Part shown: positions 1 through 15,891 of the stretch, in pieces
Numbering within the stretch: the first letter of the stretch is position 1
Layout of the letters: each line of letters opens with the position of its first letter
Assembly (NCBI RefSeq): GCF_009870125.1
Contig: NC_046683.1
Span: 8,122,001-8,186,000 of the forward strand
Length of the DNA stretch: 64,000 nt
Direction: 5' to 3'
DNA from: Drosophila pseudoobscura
Taxonomy: Eukaryota > Arthropoda > Insecta > Diptera > Drosophilidae
Notes under the pieces: model-generated
Seen by the model: only the letters and a program-made list of their open reading frames with translations
What the model was told of the DNA's origin: nothing
Databases searched by the model: none
Translations under genes and position numbers: made by a program

Positions 1-1653
1 TAGTAGATGTCTGGCCTCAAATATACAATACTCTTCTCGAATACTCGTCGTACACGTGTCCAGTACACATTTGTATAAAACTTTCACTTTAGCAATTTGT
101 TTGCATTCCCATAAATAAATAAGCAAATGTCTGAAAGGTGTGTCCGTGTACGCAATACGCATGAGCCGTAAATAAGAGCCACTAAGCCTGACTCATCCCA
201 TCCCATCCTTGGATGGTCTGTGGCTTGGGAATATCTGCAAAGTTTTTCAGATAGTCATAATAAAGGAAGGGGAATCACAGCCAAAACCCAAGCTTCCCTC
301 ACCAGAAACTTTACAACAAACTGGAAAATCACATGCGTCATTCCACAGAAAAGCAAAGCAAAGCAACAGATTTGGAGTACGAGAAGAATGTTTGTTAATT
401 ATGATTAATTCTGACTAATCATGTGCGTTATTTTTTGAGTGACGTAAGCCCAAAGTATATGCTACATATATTTTTAGATGAGCATACAACAATATGAGGG
501 CTGCTCTCTCCCTGTCTCTCTCTCTCTCTCTCTGTCCCTCTGTCTGCTGTGTTTGCTTACAAAACATAATTAATTGTTGATTTGATGGGCTATTCAGTAA
601 ATAAAACCACGAACTCACATAGCCTTCGTTTCTCGGTTACTCTTGATAAAAACCGCTGATTATTTTATTTATTGTACATATATAAACAATATAAAATCAA
701 ATATAGTCGCAAGTGGTTTTCATGAAAGGAAAACTACAAGTGAATTAAATTTATCAGATTCATCAATCACTATAGGACTGTAGAAAATTATAGATTTTGT
801 CGCATATATTTTTAGAGATATTTTTTGAATAGTTCTCTTATCTTAATTACAATTAATATTGGGTGTAACGAAGGGTTACAATAGTTTTGGTTTGACAACT
901 GATAATGACTGGTAAAGGCTGAAGGGCGAGAGTCCTCTCACAGGCGTCGGCTGGCTCAAGGTAAATTTCTTTATTAGGTGGTGTCGTCACCACATCTGCT
1001 CTCTTTCGAGATCCATCCGTTGGTCAGTATGCTTGCAAGCGTGCAGAACTTAAAACGTTATCTCTCTCCAACGCTTATCTCTCCAAGAGCCATTAAAGCG
1101 TGGATGCTCCTCACTGCAGCGGACGACTCCACCCTTAAGAAATTTCATCATGGGCTCTCTCGATCCCCGCAAAGCCTTCTTAAACATATTTAATCGTTTT
1201 TAAATTATCATTTGGCCTATCAGTTAATTAGTACTACCCACCAAAGACACGATTGCTTTTAACCGCTACTACAAGTTCCCTTATCTATGTGGAGGTGTTG
1301 TTATTTACAATCAAACCACTTCTTAGACTTTATCAAATAATTGCCGCCATTAACAGTCATTAATATTAAGACATTAAAGCCACGAGGTTCTTTTACTTTC
1401 AAGCTGTATAGATAAGTACATATCTAGATTATGTGTAGCATATTCTTAGTATAGTATGTGTAGTAGTGCTTCCCCATGACAACAACTGTATAAATAGGAA
1501 AAAACAAAAACTTCTACGAATTCTGCTTTGTTATTTGTTCCGTTAGTTAAATATTTTCAACGTTGAAATTAAACCCTAGAGTTTTTGCATATTTTACCTT
1601 TTTCCAGTACTTGAATCTCACACACAGGAACACCACCTAGAAATCTCCCCATA
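1..1653. other. Upstream region of AnxB11, no gene recognised
   Basis: AT-rich DNA with no convincing coding exon on either strand. Positions 865-1400 contain a short palindrome-headed stretch and CT-rich sequence that may be an old transposon piece (see findings). The last ~150 bases before 1654 are probably the AnxB11 promoter and 5' UTR: the context of the ATG at 1654 is CCATA-ATG, followed four codons later by a good donor. A CT microsatellite lies near 510-540. Confidence 0.4.
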
Positions 1654-4307
<2,654 letters not shown>

Positions 4308-5483
4308 GTTTATTCCTATTATTAATTATTCAAATTAAATCAAATCAAAAGCAAAAAAAAAAAAGGTTCAATTATTCGAATATGTATTCTCTTTTTCCTA
4401 TGTATTTTATTATAATTTACATATATACGTACGTACACACGCCCAGGGAGATGGACAATGTTGATGATGATGATGATGATGACCAACTTTTTGTAGACAC
4501 TAAGTGCTCACAGATATTACCTGAATTTTCAGTAATTTGTTATAAACATTTTTTAAGCAAGCCAAGAAAGCCAAATATTTGAATGGTTCTACTCCTCCAC
4601 TCACCACACCCTACATACACATACATTCAAAGGGCAAAACGATGTACCCTTAAACACACAATTCTTTATTTTATTATTCTTTAAATTGTACAATAAAAAA
4701 CTACCAGTACGAGCCCAGTGAAAATAGATTAGATTTACTTCATCGAACTGTGCCTCAAAATGTAAATCTATTGCCTATGCTGAAGCATTTAAAAAACTTT
4801 CGAAAACATACACCGAAATATTGTATTGTAGAATAGTATGCATTTTCAATCGTTACACTTTTATAAAGACATATATCTACCATACATTGATTGTATTTGG
4901 AAAATGGGTTTTAACGTAACTAAGGCCTCTTCCTCCAGTTTGCTCTCAAATTAATAAATTATTATAAATGTTGTTCTTTCTCCATTAAATGGCATGTGTT
5001 GTTATTTATTGGGCTAACAAAATATGCCTACATCCCTTTTTGATGGTATATTTTCAAACCCCAGCCATAAGGTCACCGACTCGGGAATGGTATTAAATTT
5101 GTTTTGGCAACCGAAAAAACGAAAAAATAACACATTAAATCAACACATTTGGCAAATTTGCTTAAATTTCTAGAGCTCCATTTAAGAAAAATTATTCTAC
5201 ATTTCTATGTCTAGAATACATGTAAGATTACACTGTGGCACAGGCACAACACAATTGACCAATAGGTGTCGCTCTTTTAGTCTACACTACAACTACACGC
5301 CATGTAGCAGATCTCCAAATGAAAACAAAAAGAAATAAAGTGCAATCAAACTTGGAATGTTGTGGTCCAATTTGCCCGTGACATGCCTTCTTTTGATTGG
5401 CAAAAGCCCCCTTCATCGATTTGCGAAAAGCCGCCAAAAAAAGATAACGATTTTTCGAGTAACACAACGAAATGGAATACCTT
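4308..5483. other. Convergent spacer between AnxB11 and the TRAF-like gene
   Basis: No coding exon is visible. AnxB11 and the TRAF-like gene converge here, so this holds both 3' UTRs. AATAAA at 4692-4697 and 4953-4958 on the plus strand are candidate AnxB11 poly(A) signals. A (GAT)n run lies near 4460-4482 and an A-rich stretch near 4351. Confidence 0.5.
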
Positions 5484-7234
5484 TTACTTCATGACCCGAA
5501 CTTCGATGAACATGGAATCGTTGCGCAAATAGTTCCGACTGGTGATGACCTTGTGGGGTATGTGAAAGTACTGGTTGCTCTGGATGAAGTCGTCGCTCTT
5601 CTTGCGCACAAAAATCGTCTTCACGTAGTCCTGGGCCTCCACCAGATTCGAGCACTGATCACGGATCACGACCTCGGCCTGCAGGCGACAGGGCCAGGCC
5701 AGCAATGGATCGTATTCTCCGGATAGAACATTCAGGCAGGCAATCAGATTGCGACCCTTCCAAGTGCCCTTGCCGTTCAAGTAGATATCCAGCTGGGAAT
5801 AAAGAAAGTATATTGATTAAAATATACCTTTTAGATGGAAAGATACGACTTGGACGCACCCTTAGAGCATAGCCAAATGCCTTATTGGAGAACATGGCGG
5901 AGTGCAGTATGGTGTCGTACTGCTTGGCCTCGTCTAGCTTCTTGGAGTAGTCCTTGATGCGAAAGATCAGATGACCTGCAATCGACTATTTAGCAATCAT
6001 TCGGAATGGGCCCCGGATTTTCTGGACCTACCCCTTATATTCTGAACACTGGCGATGCGCTGTTGCATTGCCATTTGGTTCTCCAGATCGGACAGGTTCT
6101 GCATGGTCTGGTGGAGAGACCGATCCAGATCCTGCACCACATTCTGCAGCTTATCGCAGCGCTCTTCCGTCTCGCACACAATATTTTTGACATTCTTTAC
6201 CTCATAGTCGAGGGTCGCCTGCTTATTGGTGGCATAGTCGCTGGTACCCAGTTTGGTTTTAATATCCTCATTGATTTGCTGCAGGAACTCCTCAATCCGA
6301 AAGAACTTATCCCTGAGGATTATCCCTTAAGCTTGATGTGAACAGACCTTTTCAAATGTGTTTCCAGCACTCACCGATTCAGTCTTTCGTTCTCAAAGAT
6401 CAATTCTTCGAGCTTGAGGATGTTGTCGTTCAGCTGGTTCTGGTGGAAGGTCACATCGATCGACAGCTGGTTCACCAGCTTCTGCGCCTCATCCAGTTTG
6501 ATCTCGACTTGTTCCTTCAAGGACTTTACACCAGGGAGAACACGATCAATAAGGGCAGGCGATCAGAGATGTGAACGTGGACCCACCTGAGTGATATTGC
6601 AACAGTATTGAAAGTCTATTTGATTCTGCTCCTCTGCATAGGCCCGCTGAGAGGCCTCCGCCTCCAGCTGGCGGCGCAGACCCCCAAGGGTCTCGTCCGT
6701 GCCTCGGGTCCAGTCCTCGACCACCTGGTTCTGCTTGCGTATGTTGCCCACATCGGTGATCAGATGCAATCGCTGGCGTATCTCCTCGTTGAGCACCGAG
6801 CGTATGGTGCTGATGTCCTGCTCGAGGACCTGCAGCCGATGATCGGGCGGCTGATCCAGCCTATCCATGCTGACGCTCAGCCGCTGATTGTTCAGATTCT
6901 TGGATCGGGGACACTCCTTCAGGTGGGAGCGCATGCGAATGCGCGGTATGAACACTTGACAGCTGTTCGGGCACTCCTCTAGCACCTGGCCGCAGTGTAT
7001 CAGATGTTCCTGGAACACAGCCACGGATCAGCATCCGATCAGATCCGACTTTATAGTAGTTTTACTCACTGTGAATGTCTGGGCGTCGAACCATTCATTA
7101 CAGAACAGACACGAGGACTTTTCATACTTGAAGATCGTCGTGGATTTGGGCTGATTCGGATTCTGGCTCTGAATCTGATTCTGTGTCTGACTGTCCGATA
7201 GGTCTTCCCTCGACAATGCCTTGTTCAGCGACAT
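5484..7234 (-). CDS. Traf-like: TRAF-like protein (zinc finger, coiled coil, MATH domain)
   Basis: Adaptor-type protein of the TRAF/MATH superfamily. Six minus-strand coding exons: 7234-7070, 7009-6587, 6523-6375, 6312-6032, 5975-5860 and 5792-5484, all GT-AG and in phase, giving 480 residues. The N-terminus is Asn/Gln/Ser-rich. Residues about 40-95 hold a Cys/His TRAF-type zinc finger (CLFC, then HCGQVLEECPNSC and CP). The middle third is coiled coil with many Gln/Glu/Leu heptads. The last ~150 residues match a MATH/TRAF-C fold (GHLIFRIKDYSKK, LDIYLNGKG, WPCRLQAEV, SMFIEVRV). I see no RING finger, so ubiquitin-ligase activity is not supported and a scaffold role is more likely. The symbol is from recalled neighbourhood (CG4394) and is less certain than the domain call. 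The start is the first ATG in frame before a donor. Confidence 0.85.
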
Positions 7235-8908
7235 AGTATGTGTGTTGTGTGGAAAAATAAGTATTTTCTTTATTATACTCGTAATATACAACGATCCATT
7301 AACGCACTGGCGTTACGAGAACCGCCCTAAACTAAACTAAATTCCGTGTTGAAAATAAATGATTATGAATTTTCTTCCTGACATAGTCATACACACCACA
7401 CACACACACTCCGCTAGGTACAGATATAGATTTGCACTTGTGTGGAGGCATTAGGGCGTCCGTGAAATCTATACCAACAACCATTGGGGCGCAGGGGTAT
7501 GGGTAGGGGTACCACTGATAGCACACATCACAGCACATTTGATTTGGGGAAACAATCGAATTATATTGACCACTAACTAACCCAGCGAACTCTTCGCCTG
7601 CTCTCCATAAAACGCTGCTAGCCAATCGGTCGGTCCTCTAGTAACGTTCTCCATCGGCCAACATATTGCCGCGAATGAATGCCATGCCCCATGTACGTTT
7701 GTATGGCCTGTATCTTCGTCGTCGCACCTGTAGACTACCTGTACCCATATGTGTGTGTGCCGTACGTCTGCGAGAGATATCATTATCAATGAAAATGGCT
7801 TCACAATCAAAAGTTTCGGTATTGCCTCAGCGAAATGCGAATGAGAACGACGCCAGTACCAACATCACCCCCTCAAAGATAACATAAAGCGTTCCTCGAT
7901 GAACGTAAGAGGCCGCACCGACCTGACAGGTGCCCCTACCCCTGCGCCGAAGGCAGGGCTTTGCAATGCCCTCTGTATATGACTCAGGCAGGGACTGGCA
8001 TCGGACTGCGACTGGGAGTCGTCAGCAACGAAAATAGTTGGCAAAATCCAGTGCAAATAATTACAGATAATGTGTGGAAATGAAAGTAAACAAATACTTA
8101 TAAATATATATGCCTACATTTATGCTGTTCCTTCAGTAAAAGTGAGTTATATGATCCTACAGCAAGGCATTTTCTGCAAACAATGCTCTACTATTATTTT
8201 AAAGGTTGAAACCTGTAAGAATCCATCTGGTAATCCATATTCTAGCTATTAAAGAACTCCTTTAACAATGAGAATAATACAGAAGGAAATACTGCCAAAG
8301 ATGCATACGTATAAATCCTTCAGTCTGAATTTTGGAAAATTTGCATAATTAGTGGCTTGTTTTGCTGGGCATTAAGCCACACAGATATCTTTAAAAAGAA
8401 CACCTTGCCATCCAAAATATATTTTGTAAAAATTGGTACAAAAAAAACCTCAACTTTGGCTTGATATATCTTCAGGTATATACATATATGTATATCTTAT
8501 TGGATATAAATCCCAATCTAGTGCCTTTCCTATACCCATTCATAAGAGAACCGCAATGCCGCCGAACTGTAGCGCAATCTGCCTCTGTATTCCGATATTT
8601 ACAATAGAGAGTAGAGTAAATTAGTTTCTAGTACGCCCCCCTAACTCGATGTGGTTCCACACACACACACACACACACTCAGATAGTAGATACTATTGTA
8701 TCTAGCATGCGCGAAGAATTTTACTAGTGCGCGAGATCAGGGTCGCGTATGTTCTCCGGGAGATAAATATGAAGAAAGACGAAGCGCATCGATTTTTCAA
8801 CAAAACAATAGTTTTTTTTCGTCTTAGAAATAAAAAGATATGTACACATAAGGGGGAAAATAAATTAATAATCAGTATAAAAAAAAACAACTATGGCCTA
8901 GGGTGGAT
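7235..8908. other. Spacer between the TRAF-like gene and P4-ATPase 1
   Basis: The bases just above 7234 are the 5' UTR and promoter side of the TRAF-like gene. The bases just below 8909 are the 3' UTR of the P4-ATPase. Open frames near 7577-8056 lack splice support or recognisable domains. A (CA)n microsatellite lies at 8661-8678. No gene is supported. Confidence 0.45.
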
Positions 8909-11900
8909 CTACAGGTAGGTGGACTCGAACTTTTCGCGCAGCTTCAGCTTTCGCTGTTTGCCGGGAAAGATGCTGAAGTGCTTGATGTTGAGGCCACGCT
9001 GCAGCATACGGATGGTGAAGTCCGGGACCAGGCAGGCCACAGAAACGAGTAAGACCCACAGCCAGACTGGCAGGGAGGCCAACAGATTATTGTAGGCCCA
9101 GTATATGTCGGTGTCGTAGTCCCTGAAATAAACAAGAAGCAACGCTAGAGCGGTGAATGGGCGACGGGGGATGTGGTATAGAAGAAGCACTTACAGATTG
9201 ATAACATTGTAGATAACCGTGGTGACCATAAAGCCCAGTATGGAGATAACCAGCGTAAAGATGTACCAATACGACAGATACATGGACTCCAGCCAGAGCT
9301 TGAGGTTAACCACGATCACCACGCCCCAGATGAGTAGTGTGCCAAAGCAGGAGAAGGCCGCTGTCTGGCCAACGCTCAGGATCACATTGTTGAAGGAGAA
9401 CATGCAGAAGGCAAAGTAGAATATGATGACCGCATGGTACATGGCAAAGAGCACCCACATCAGGAAGTAGGGCCAATGGAGCTGCTTGTTGTCCGTGTTT
9501 TTCTTATACAGCTGAGGGGTTCTGTATAAATAGATCAAGGGATTACATCATATGGTTGATTCCTTCTGGTTCTGACTGTCTGATGATTGTCTCACCTCAT
9601 CAGCTTCTCTTCGGTATAGGGCTTCTCGGTGATGGCAATGAACAGAATGGGCAGCGATGTATAGATCACATTGTACAGGGTCAGAAAGAGTGAGTCGTAG
9701 ACAGAAGACGATGAAAAGAGTGTATGGAATTGGAACAGAAACATAATCCCCATAAACACAATGTTCTTGTAGAAAAAGTACAGCACCAGCAGTGACAGCC
9801 GTACGCTGTGGTAGTGTCCGTGGACCAGGAGCAACCGTTTCAGCATACAGAACTTGGCAAAGGCAAAGTCCGCACATCGTGCCGCCTGCCTGCCCTCACG
9901 GCCCATAATGCCGATGCCCACATGTGCCTCCTGGATCATGGACACGTCGTTGGCCCCATCCCCAATGGAGGCCGTGTTGTAATTCTCATTCGATGACTTG
10001 ATCAACGCCACCACCTCGCTCTTCTGCAGCGGACTGAGGCGACAGCACAGCACGGCCGTGCACTTGACGGCCACGTCGCGGAACTCTTTGGCCACCTCGG
10101 ACAGGGCCACGGCCAGACTCTTGCCGTCGATCAGCAGGGCACACTCCTGGCCAATGCCAAAGATGACCTCACGATCCAGGGCATTCAAGTGCAGCAGCAT
10201 GTCCTCGCGGTTCTTGCACTCGATGATAAAGTACTTTTTCGCATCGGGCGGTATGTGGCCACAGGCTAGGGCTATGTTCAGGGCCGTCTCCACTTTGTCG
10301 CCGGTAAGTACCCAGATTTTAATGCCAGCCGCTTGCAGGGAGACCAGCGTATCGGCCACATCATCCTGCAGAGCATCCTCCACAGCCGTTGCTCCGAGCA
10401 GATCGAGATCTATAAAGAAGTTGCAGATATATCGTTGGCCCTTTCTCTGTCTAATTCATGACTGATTGGATTGTTCCACTTACTGCTCTCAATCTTCGAG
10501 TAGCACTCTTCGCTGAGCTGCTTTCGGTTTTCGAGTGAACTATTGGCCTGTGCCAGCTCCTGTAGGAAGTCCCTATACTCCTCCTCCCCAATCATCCTGC
10601 GCGCTATGGCCAGTGTGCGCAAGCCCAGCCGTGCAAAGTCGCTGATATGATGATCCGTTTTGGTCACCAAGTCCGCAGAACTGTTGGCGCACAGCGGGAA
10701 CACGTAGCTCTCGGCTCCCTTGGTGTAGATCCACTTCTTGCCCTCCGCATCGCGCACTATGACACTCATGCGCTTGCGATCCGACGTGAATTCGAGGACA
10801 TGCAGGCGATGGAACTTCTCCTCCTTCGGCTTGCCAATGGTGAAAGGACGCTTGTAGTCCATATGCGGCGGGACAATGCGCACGCTGAGTATTTCATCAT
10901 CGTCGCCGGTGTAGACCAGGCCCAGATTGGCACAGGCCTCCACCAGGGCCTTTTCATCGGGACTCGAGGCCTGGTAGTCGAGGGTGCTTGAACGGAAAGG
11001 AGTGCAACTCAAATGGGGGGCTCATATGGATGTTGAGAGTGTTTAAGTACTTACAATATAAAATCACGTATCTCGTTCTTCCTCCGCTGCGATTCGGCAC
11101 GCACCAGAATGGTGGGCTGACGCGTGAAGGTCGGTGCCGCATACGACTCTCGCGAATGGGTGCTGGGGGAGCGAAAGATGGCGCTGGTGGACGGCGTGAT
11201 GCTGCCAATCGGATTGGAAAGATAGGCATTGGGCGCCCCGTAGGAATGGGCCCGGCGGTGGCCGAGAGCCGCACCATTTTGGGCCTCGCCAAAGTGCGGG
11301 AGGTCTCTCTCTGAGGTAGAGCGTTGGAATTGCAGTGAAATTGGACGAATGTTTGGCGAATGGGTGGCCTGCTGGAGGCCAGCAGCTCCATTGCTGGGGG
11401 AGGAGGAGCCGCCCCCATTCAGTTCAGTCTGATTGATCTGTGTGTCGCTGGTGGGGGCGATGTGCACCCGATTGGCGGGACGGGCAAAGTTGGGACTGCG
11501 CTTCACAACCTGCGGCCGCTTGCGCCGCTCCACGCTGTAGCTGTCGTCGGAGACCAGCAGGGGATTCACATCGGAGGAGGAGGAGGTCGTGGTGGTGGCG
11601 GCGGCGGCTGCTCCATTCGGATGGACAGACACCGAATTCTCGATGTTGTGGCTCACATTGAGCTCGCTCTGTTGACTAGAATTGTGGCTCTCCTCGGTGA
11701 TGTCCGATATGGAGTACATTTCAGGTGGTCCCGACTTGTTGGCCGTGACCGCAGGCTCTTTCTTGGTGGTGGTGCTGCTGCTGGCGTCGGCCTCCTCCAG
11801 AGAGCCAGCGGCCACCTGGACAGTGTGGCATATGGCCAAGGCCTGGAAGAATACGCGCTGGTCCGCCTAAAGAACACATTTATCTGGTGGTTAAAACATA

Positions 11901-13997
11901 CATTGAAAGGGAGTTCAGATCGGGACTTGCATTGAATTTGTTTATGTCCAGCAGGGCATGGGTCTCCTCTTCCTCCAGGCGCGTCTTCTTAAAGTGAAAC
12001 TTTCGACCCGCTATCGAGCACTGCTGGAAGTTCATCTCGTTCTTGGTCAGAGTGCCCGTCTTGTCCGAGAAGAGTATGTTGATCTGGCCGAGCTCCTCGT
12101 TGAGGTTCGAGGTGTTTACGATACACTGCTGATCGGTGTCGTTCTCGTACAGCTCCATGTCCCACTCCATGAAGAAGCCACCGATAACGCGCTGCAGCTC
12201 AATGGTGACATACAGCGAGATGGGTATCAGGTAGTTGAACAGGATCAGAAACGACAGGTAGTCCTGCAAGAACTGCTTCACGCTGTAACTGTCTGTGGCA
12301 TCCCCCAGATAGGTAAGCTTTGGTATCACAAACAGCTCATTGTAGCTGCAAATAGATGGGAAGATATAGATGGATACAAAAGGGGTATGAAATGTGTGGA
12401 TGCTCACCGTTTCAGGAAGTACAGCAGAGTGACTATGGCTATCAGGGTCACCAGAATGACAATCAGGAATCGATTGATGTAAATCTCGCTGGAGGAGTTC
12501 TTGTTGCGTGTGAGCCGGCTGTTGAGCTGCAGCTTGGTGATCATGCCCGTGTAGACGGCACAGCCAATCACACACTCTGTGTTCTTAACACGGGACCCAC
12601 GCAGCAGGACATTCTCGGCGGACAAAGGCAGCACACGCCCCTCGCCGCCCTTCAGCTCGATTTTGCCATTAAAGCTGTACAGATCGGTGGTGGGGTTCTC
12701 GCACTCGATCATGCCCAGCTTGTGCATATCCTGCAGATCGACGGTGGGCAGCTCCCGGGGCACCATCAGGGTCTTCAGATTCGATTCCCCATCCAGATTG
12801 GCGGTGGTTATGAAGCACTTGCCATGCGGATCTGTTGTGCGCAACAGCACCAAATCGCACGGTACATCGCAGTCCTTTTCCACCACCACCAGGTCACCGG
12901 GTGCCACATCTTGAGATTTGATTATAGCCTCTACACCATCCCTGATAATCGTCACTAAACAGATATGGTTTAGTATATATATTAGAGGGACTCTTGCAGG
13001 TATAGGTAGAATGGGTACGCACCTGGCGAGGCGTTCACCACGTTATCTGTTCTAAACCGTAGAATATCTTCATAGCCCTGCTTGGCGGCAGTGACGGCAA
13101 TCACGAATACCAAGGGTAGCAGTGAGGTCATCGGCGACACAGGACTATCTACAAAAGAAACACCAATCGAGGAATATAACCTGGCAAATACCTATGTATT
13201 GGGGTGAATATTTACCAATTAAAAGAGATATTATTGTCATCACCAGGAAGTAGAAATTGGCAATGCGTCGAAACTGTTCCAACAGATTTTGTGGCAGAAA
13301 TGTGATCAATGTATATTTTGTTGATTTGATGCGATTCTGATTGGATGGCTTCTTCTTTTTGCCCAAATCGGGCCCGCCAATTTGTATTTGAAGCCAATCA
13401 TTTATTGTACTAACTCTGGAGCCCTGCGAAAAGAACAGACAGGCTTGAAACAGCGATAAAGAAAGCGATAAATCGTTCAAACAAAACTTAAATCGATAAC
13501 AAGCTTTTTCTTAGGAATGTTCGTATTATCAAGGGGTTCTATTTGTCGAACTGTGAATCATCTTCATTATCTACGGCCATATGTACTTAAAGAATATCTT
13601 TCTAAAGTAGGTAGTAGTAGTACATGTGCTCTCCCATAGGTGTAAAGCAATGCCCGACTGACGACGAATCTTTTTTTCCAACTATCAATATGAATATGTT
13701 TGGGTAAAGGTTAATAGGGTTAATAAATATATATGTACATATAGCTCTTCCTATGTGTCGCATAGCTCTATATATACATACATACATAGTTTCGTTTAAG
13801 AAAGTTCGGCACACACGCACCTTACGCCTGTGCCATTGGAATGTCTCCTTCAGATGATAGTGATAGTGATGATGATGATTCCAGTTGTAGGATTCCCGAT
13901 CTATAGGCCAGACTCCGCCCGACGGCGCTTGTGGATAGGAGCCAATGCGATCGATGCGTCGAAATCCGCTTAATTGCTCATGGCCGAAGAAATTCAT
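8909..13997 (-). CDS. P4-type phospholipid-transporting ATPase (CG4301-like)
   Basis: A flippase that moves aminophospholipids to the cytoplasmic leaflet; the family usually needs a CDC50 partner. Ten coding exons: 13997-13821, 13423-13216, 13148-13023, 12954-12408, 12345-11931, 11866-11055, 10986-10484, 10409-9596, 9521-9195 and 9122-8909, giving 1380 residues. Visible motifs: DGES in the actuator domain, PISL in M4, the phosphorylated Asp at about 447 in [18 protein letters not shown] in the N domain, TGDKVETA, and GDGANDV before the C-terminal membrane helices. Exon 11866-11055 adds about 230 Ser/Asn-rich residues inside the N domain between ICHTVQV and YQASSPDE. The N-terminal 59 residues contain a His-rich patch. 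The intron 11930-11867 starts with GC rather than GT. The 126-nt third exon is the same size as exon 2 of the paralogue at 23.1 kb. The name comes from recalled synteny. Confidence 0.92.
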
Positions 13998-15890
13998 TGT
14001 CTAACAACATCTGGAGCTTGGAGCAACGGGCATTTGGTAGCTGTTCGCGTGCAAGATCATTCTCTGGGATCTGGGATGTTCCCTGTTGTAATGGGAATTT
14101 CGTTTGTTCTGTTGTTGTTGTTGTTGTTGGGTATCCAAACAAACACCTGGCTGTTGCTATTGTTTTGTAGGGGATATGGCTATTGTTATTATTGTTATTC
14201 CATTTGGTCTCCCGCCCGAATCGCGTACACACCGTATATACACCGTATGTATGTACATTTATCGACTTTTTCTCAACACACATTTAAATGTGTATAACCT
14301 TAAAACGATGTTAAGTGGGTAATTTTAACACTTCAATTGAAAGGTTCTATGATGCACATCCACGTCCATTGTAGCACATGTCTCTACTTCGTACATACGT
14401 ATACTCGTATTTACATATATCTATAGATCTGTAGTGGCCGATCAGTGCGTGGTACATATTTGACTTTCGTGTTTACATGACTCAAACTCTATGAGCACAC
14501 AAGACGCGTTTCACGTAATGGAATGGAAACTCCGCGATTAAACACTTTACAGATGTTCCAGGGCTTAATCCTTATAGACCAGTAATATCCTTTTATGTAA
14601 ATCCCCGATCGATATTATGGCATTTATTACCGACAACGACAAATAACAGGAGGTAGGTAAGAGGTAGGTATAGTATAGCACATAGCGCGCACTCGCGAGA
14701 TGCCCGCCGCGTGATGATGTGATGTTGTGCGCCACTTAAAAGCCGTTCTCATACTGAGAATTGGATCTGCATTTCCATTCCCATTCCCATTCCCACTCCC
14801 ATTCACAGCTTCAGGTCGCTTCACAGCCCCATACGAGTATATTCTCAGCTTTGGGACGCACAGCTGGCGGAACCAATAAAACGCTTCAAACTTATTGACG
14901 TCGCTACGTCAGTCGAAGTTTTGCGATCTATTCGTATTCCAATGTCTACGAGTATACACCAGTAATTGCTCACACATATTGTAGTTGATGGGGCGGGTTC
15001 AAAGTGCATCAATGATGACGTTCCAGTCAAATAAAATAAATCACATGAAAATTTATGTATGTTCCTTGAGCTTCATCGGTGAATTTGTTTGGGTTCTTGG
15101 GTTCTATTGAACCCGGTAATTGTGTTTGCACTGTGATGCTTGGGGGCATATCGTTTTGTTCCTAAAAATTCTAAAAGTCCCATGTGCAGACATTAAGAGA
15201 CATTTTAGTATGATCTTCAACCTCGGTCGGCCAGAGTATGGACACCCAACCTTATCGATTCGGTAGCATTTGGTATTTGGTACTTCGGTATGTTCGAATT
15301 TACGTCTCAGCTTTTGCCTGTGTTGGATCCGAAAATTTCAGTGTTTTTTCCCACTCACTCTTCATTTGATAGACACTTCATTCTTCCAAACTTTCTAACC
15401 GCAGTACTTGCAATCGGTATTTAATATTTCTGACTGAAGGAATGATTCAGGTTACTTTCATAGTCTTAGAGCGTTCCCAACGGTTAAACTTCGATTTGAA
15501 ATACGGTCTTATTGGGCCAAGGGTCAGCGAATACAATACGAAATTCTTAAGATTGCTATAAACGATACATCGGGTGGGGGTAAAGCTTTTGTGTCTTGTT
15601 TGTGAGGTACGCTTTGTCTACCCGCTGCAGCAAGCAGTGTCAAGCAGCATTCAAAAATCAGTTGATATCTGAATAGATATTGACGTTCTGTATGCTTCAC
15701 ACACGTGCACATGCAGCCGGGCTCGGGCTTCGTGTCTGTTCGGAACTCTTCGTTTCCATTTCAGATTCGATGTACCCAAGGCGAGCTTAGTAATAAGGTG
15801 ATGTCATCCACTATGGGGAGGACCATCCACTCCTTCTCGGCGCTCAGAAAGACAAGCGCTATGAAGTGCATGTTTGCATCCATACGACAA
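13998..15890. other. Upstream region of P4-ATPase 1
   Basis: Probable promoter and 5' UTR of the minus-strand ATPase lie just above 13997, with a GTT/TTG repeat at 14105-14130. A pair of inverted TGACG half-sites lies near 14911-14930 (see findings). A short GGAATG-type repeat lies near 14773-14800. No coding exon is convincing. Confidence 0.35.
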
Positions 15891-15891
15891 A

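Noticed and set aside
7577-8056. Minus-strand frames upstream of the TRAF-like gene
   Set aside because: No splice site places them in phase with MSLNKAL, and no domain is recognised; they probably lie in UTR or spacer.
11886-11930. Alternative GTATGT donor within the GC-AG intron
   Set aside because: It would leave a 35-base intron, below normal fly size, and shifts the reading frame into ADQRVFF.
11360-11935. 191-codon plus-strand frame inside the first P4-ATPase
   Set aside because: It is antisense to the Ser-rich N-domain insert; its Gly/Ala-rich composition is the complement of Ser/Pro codons.
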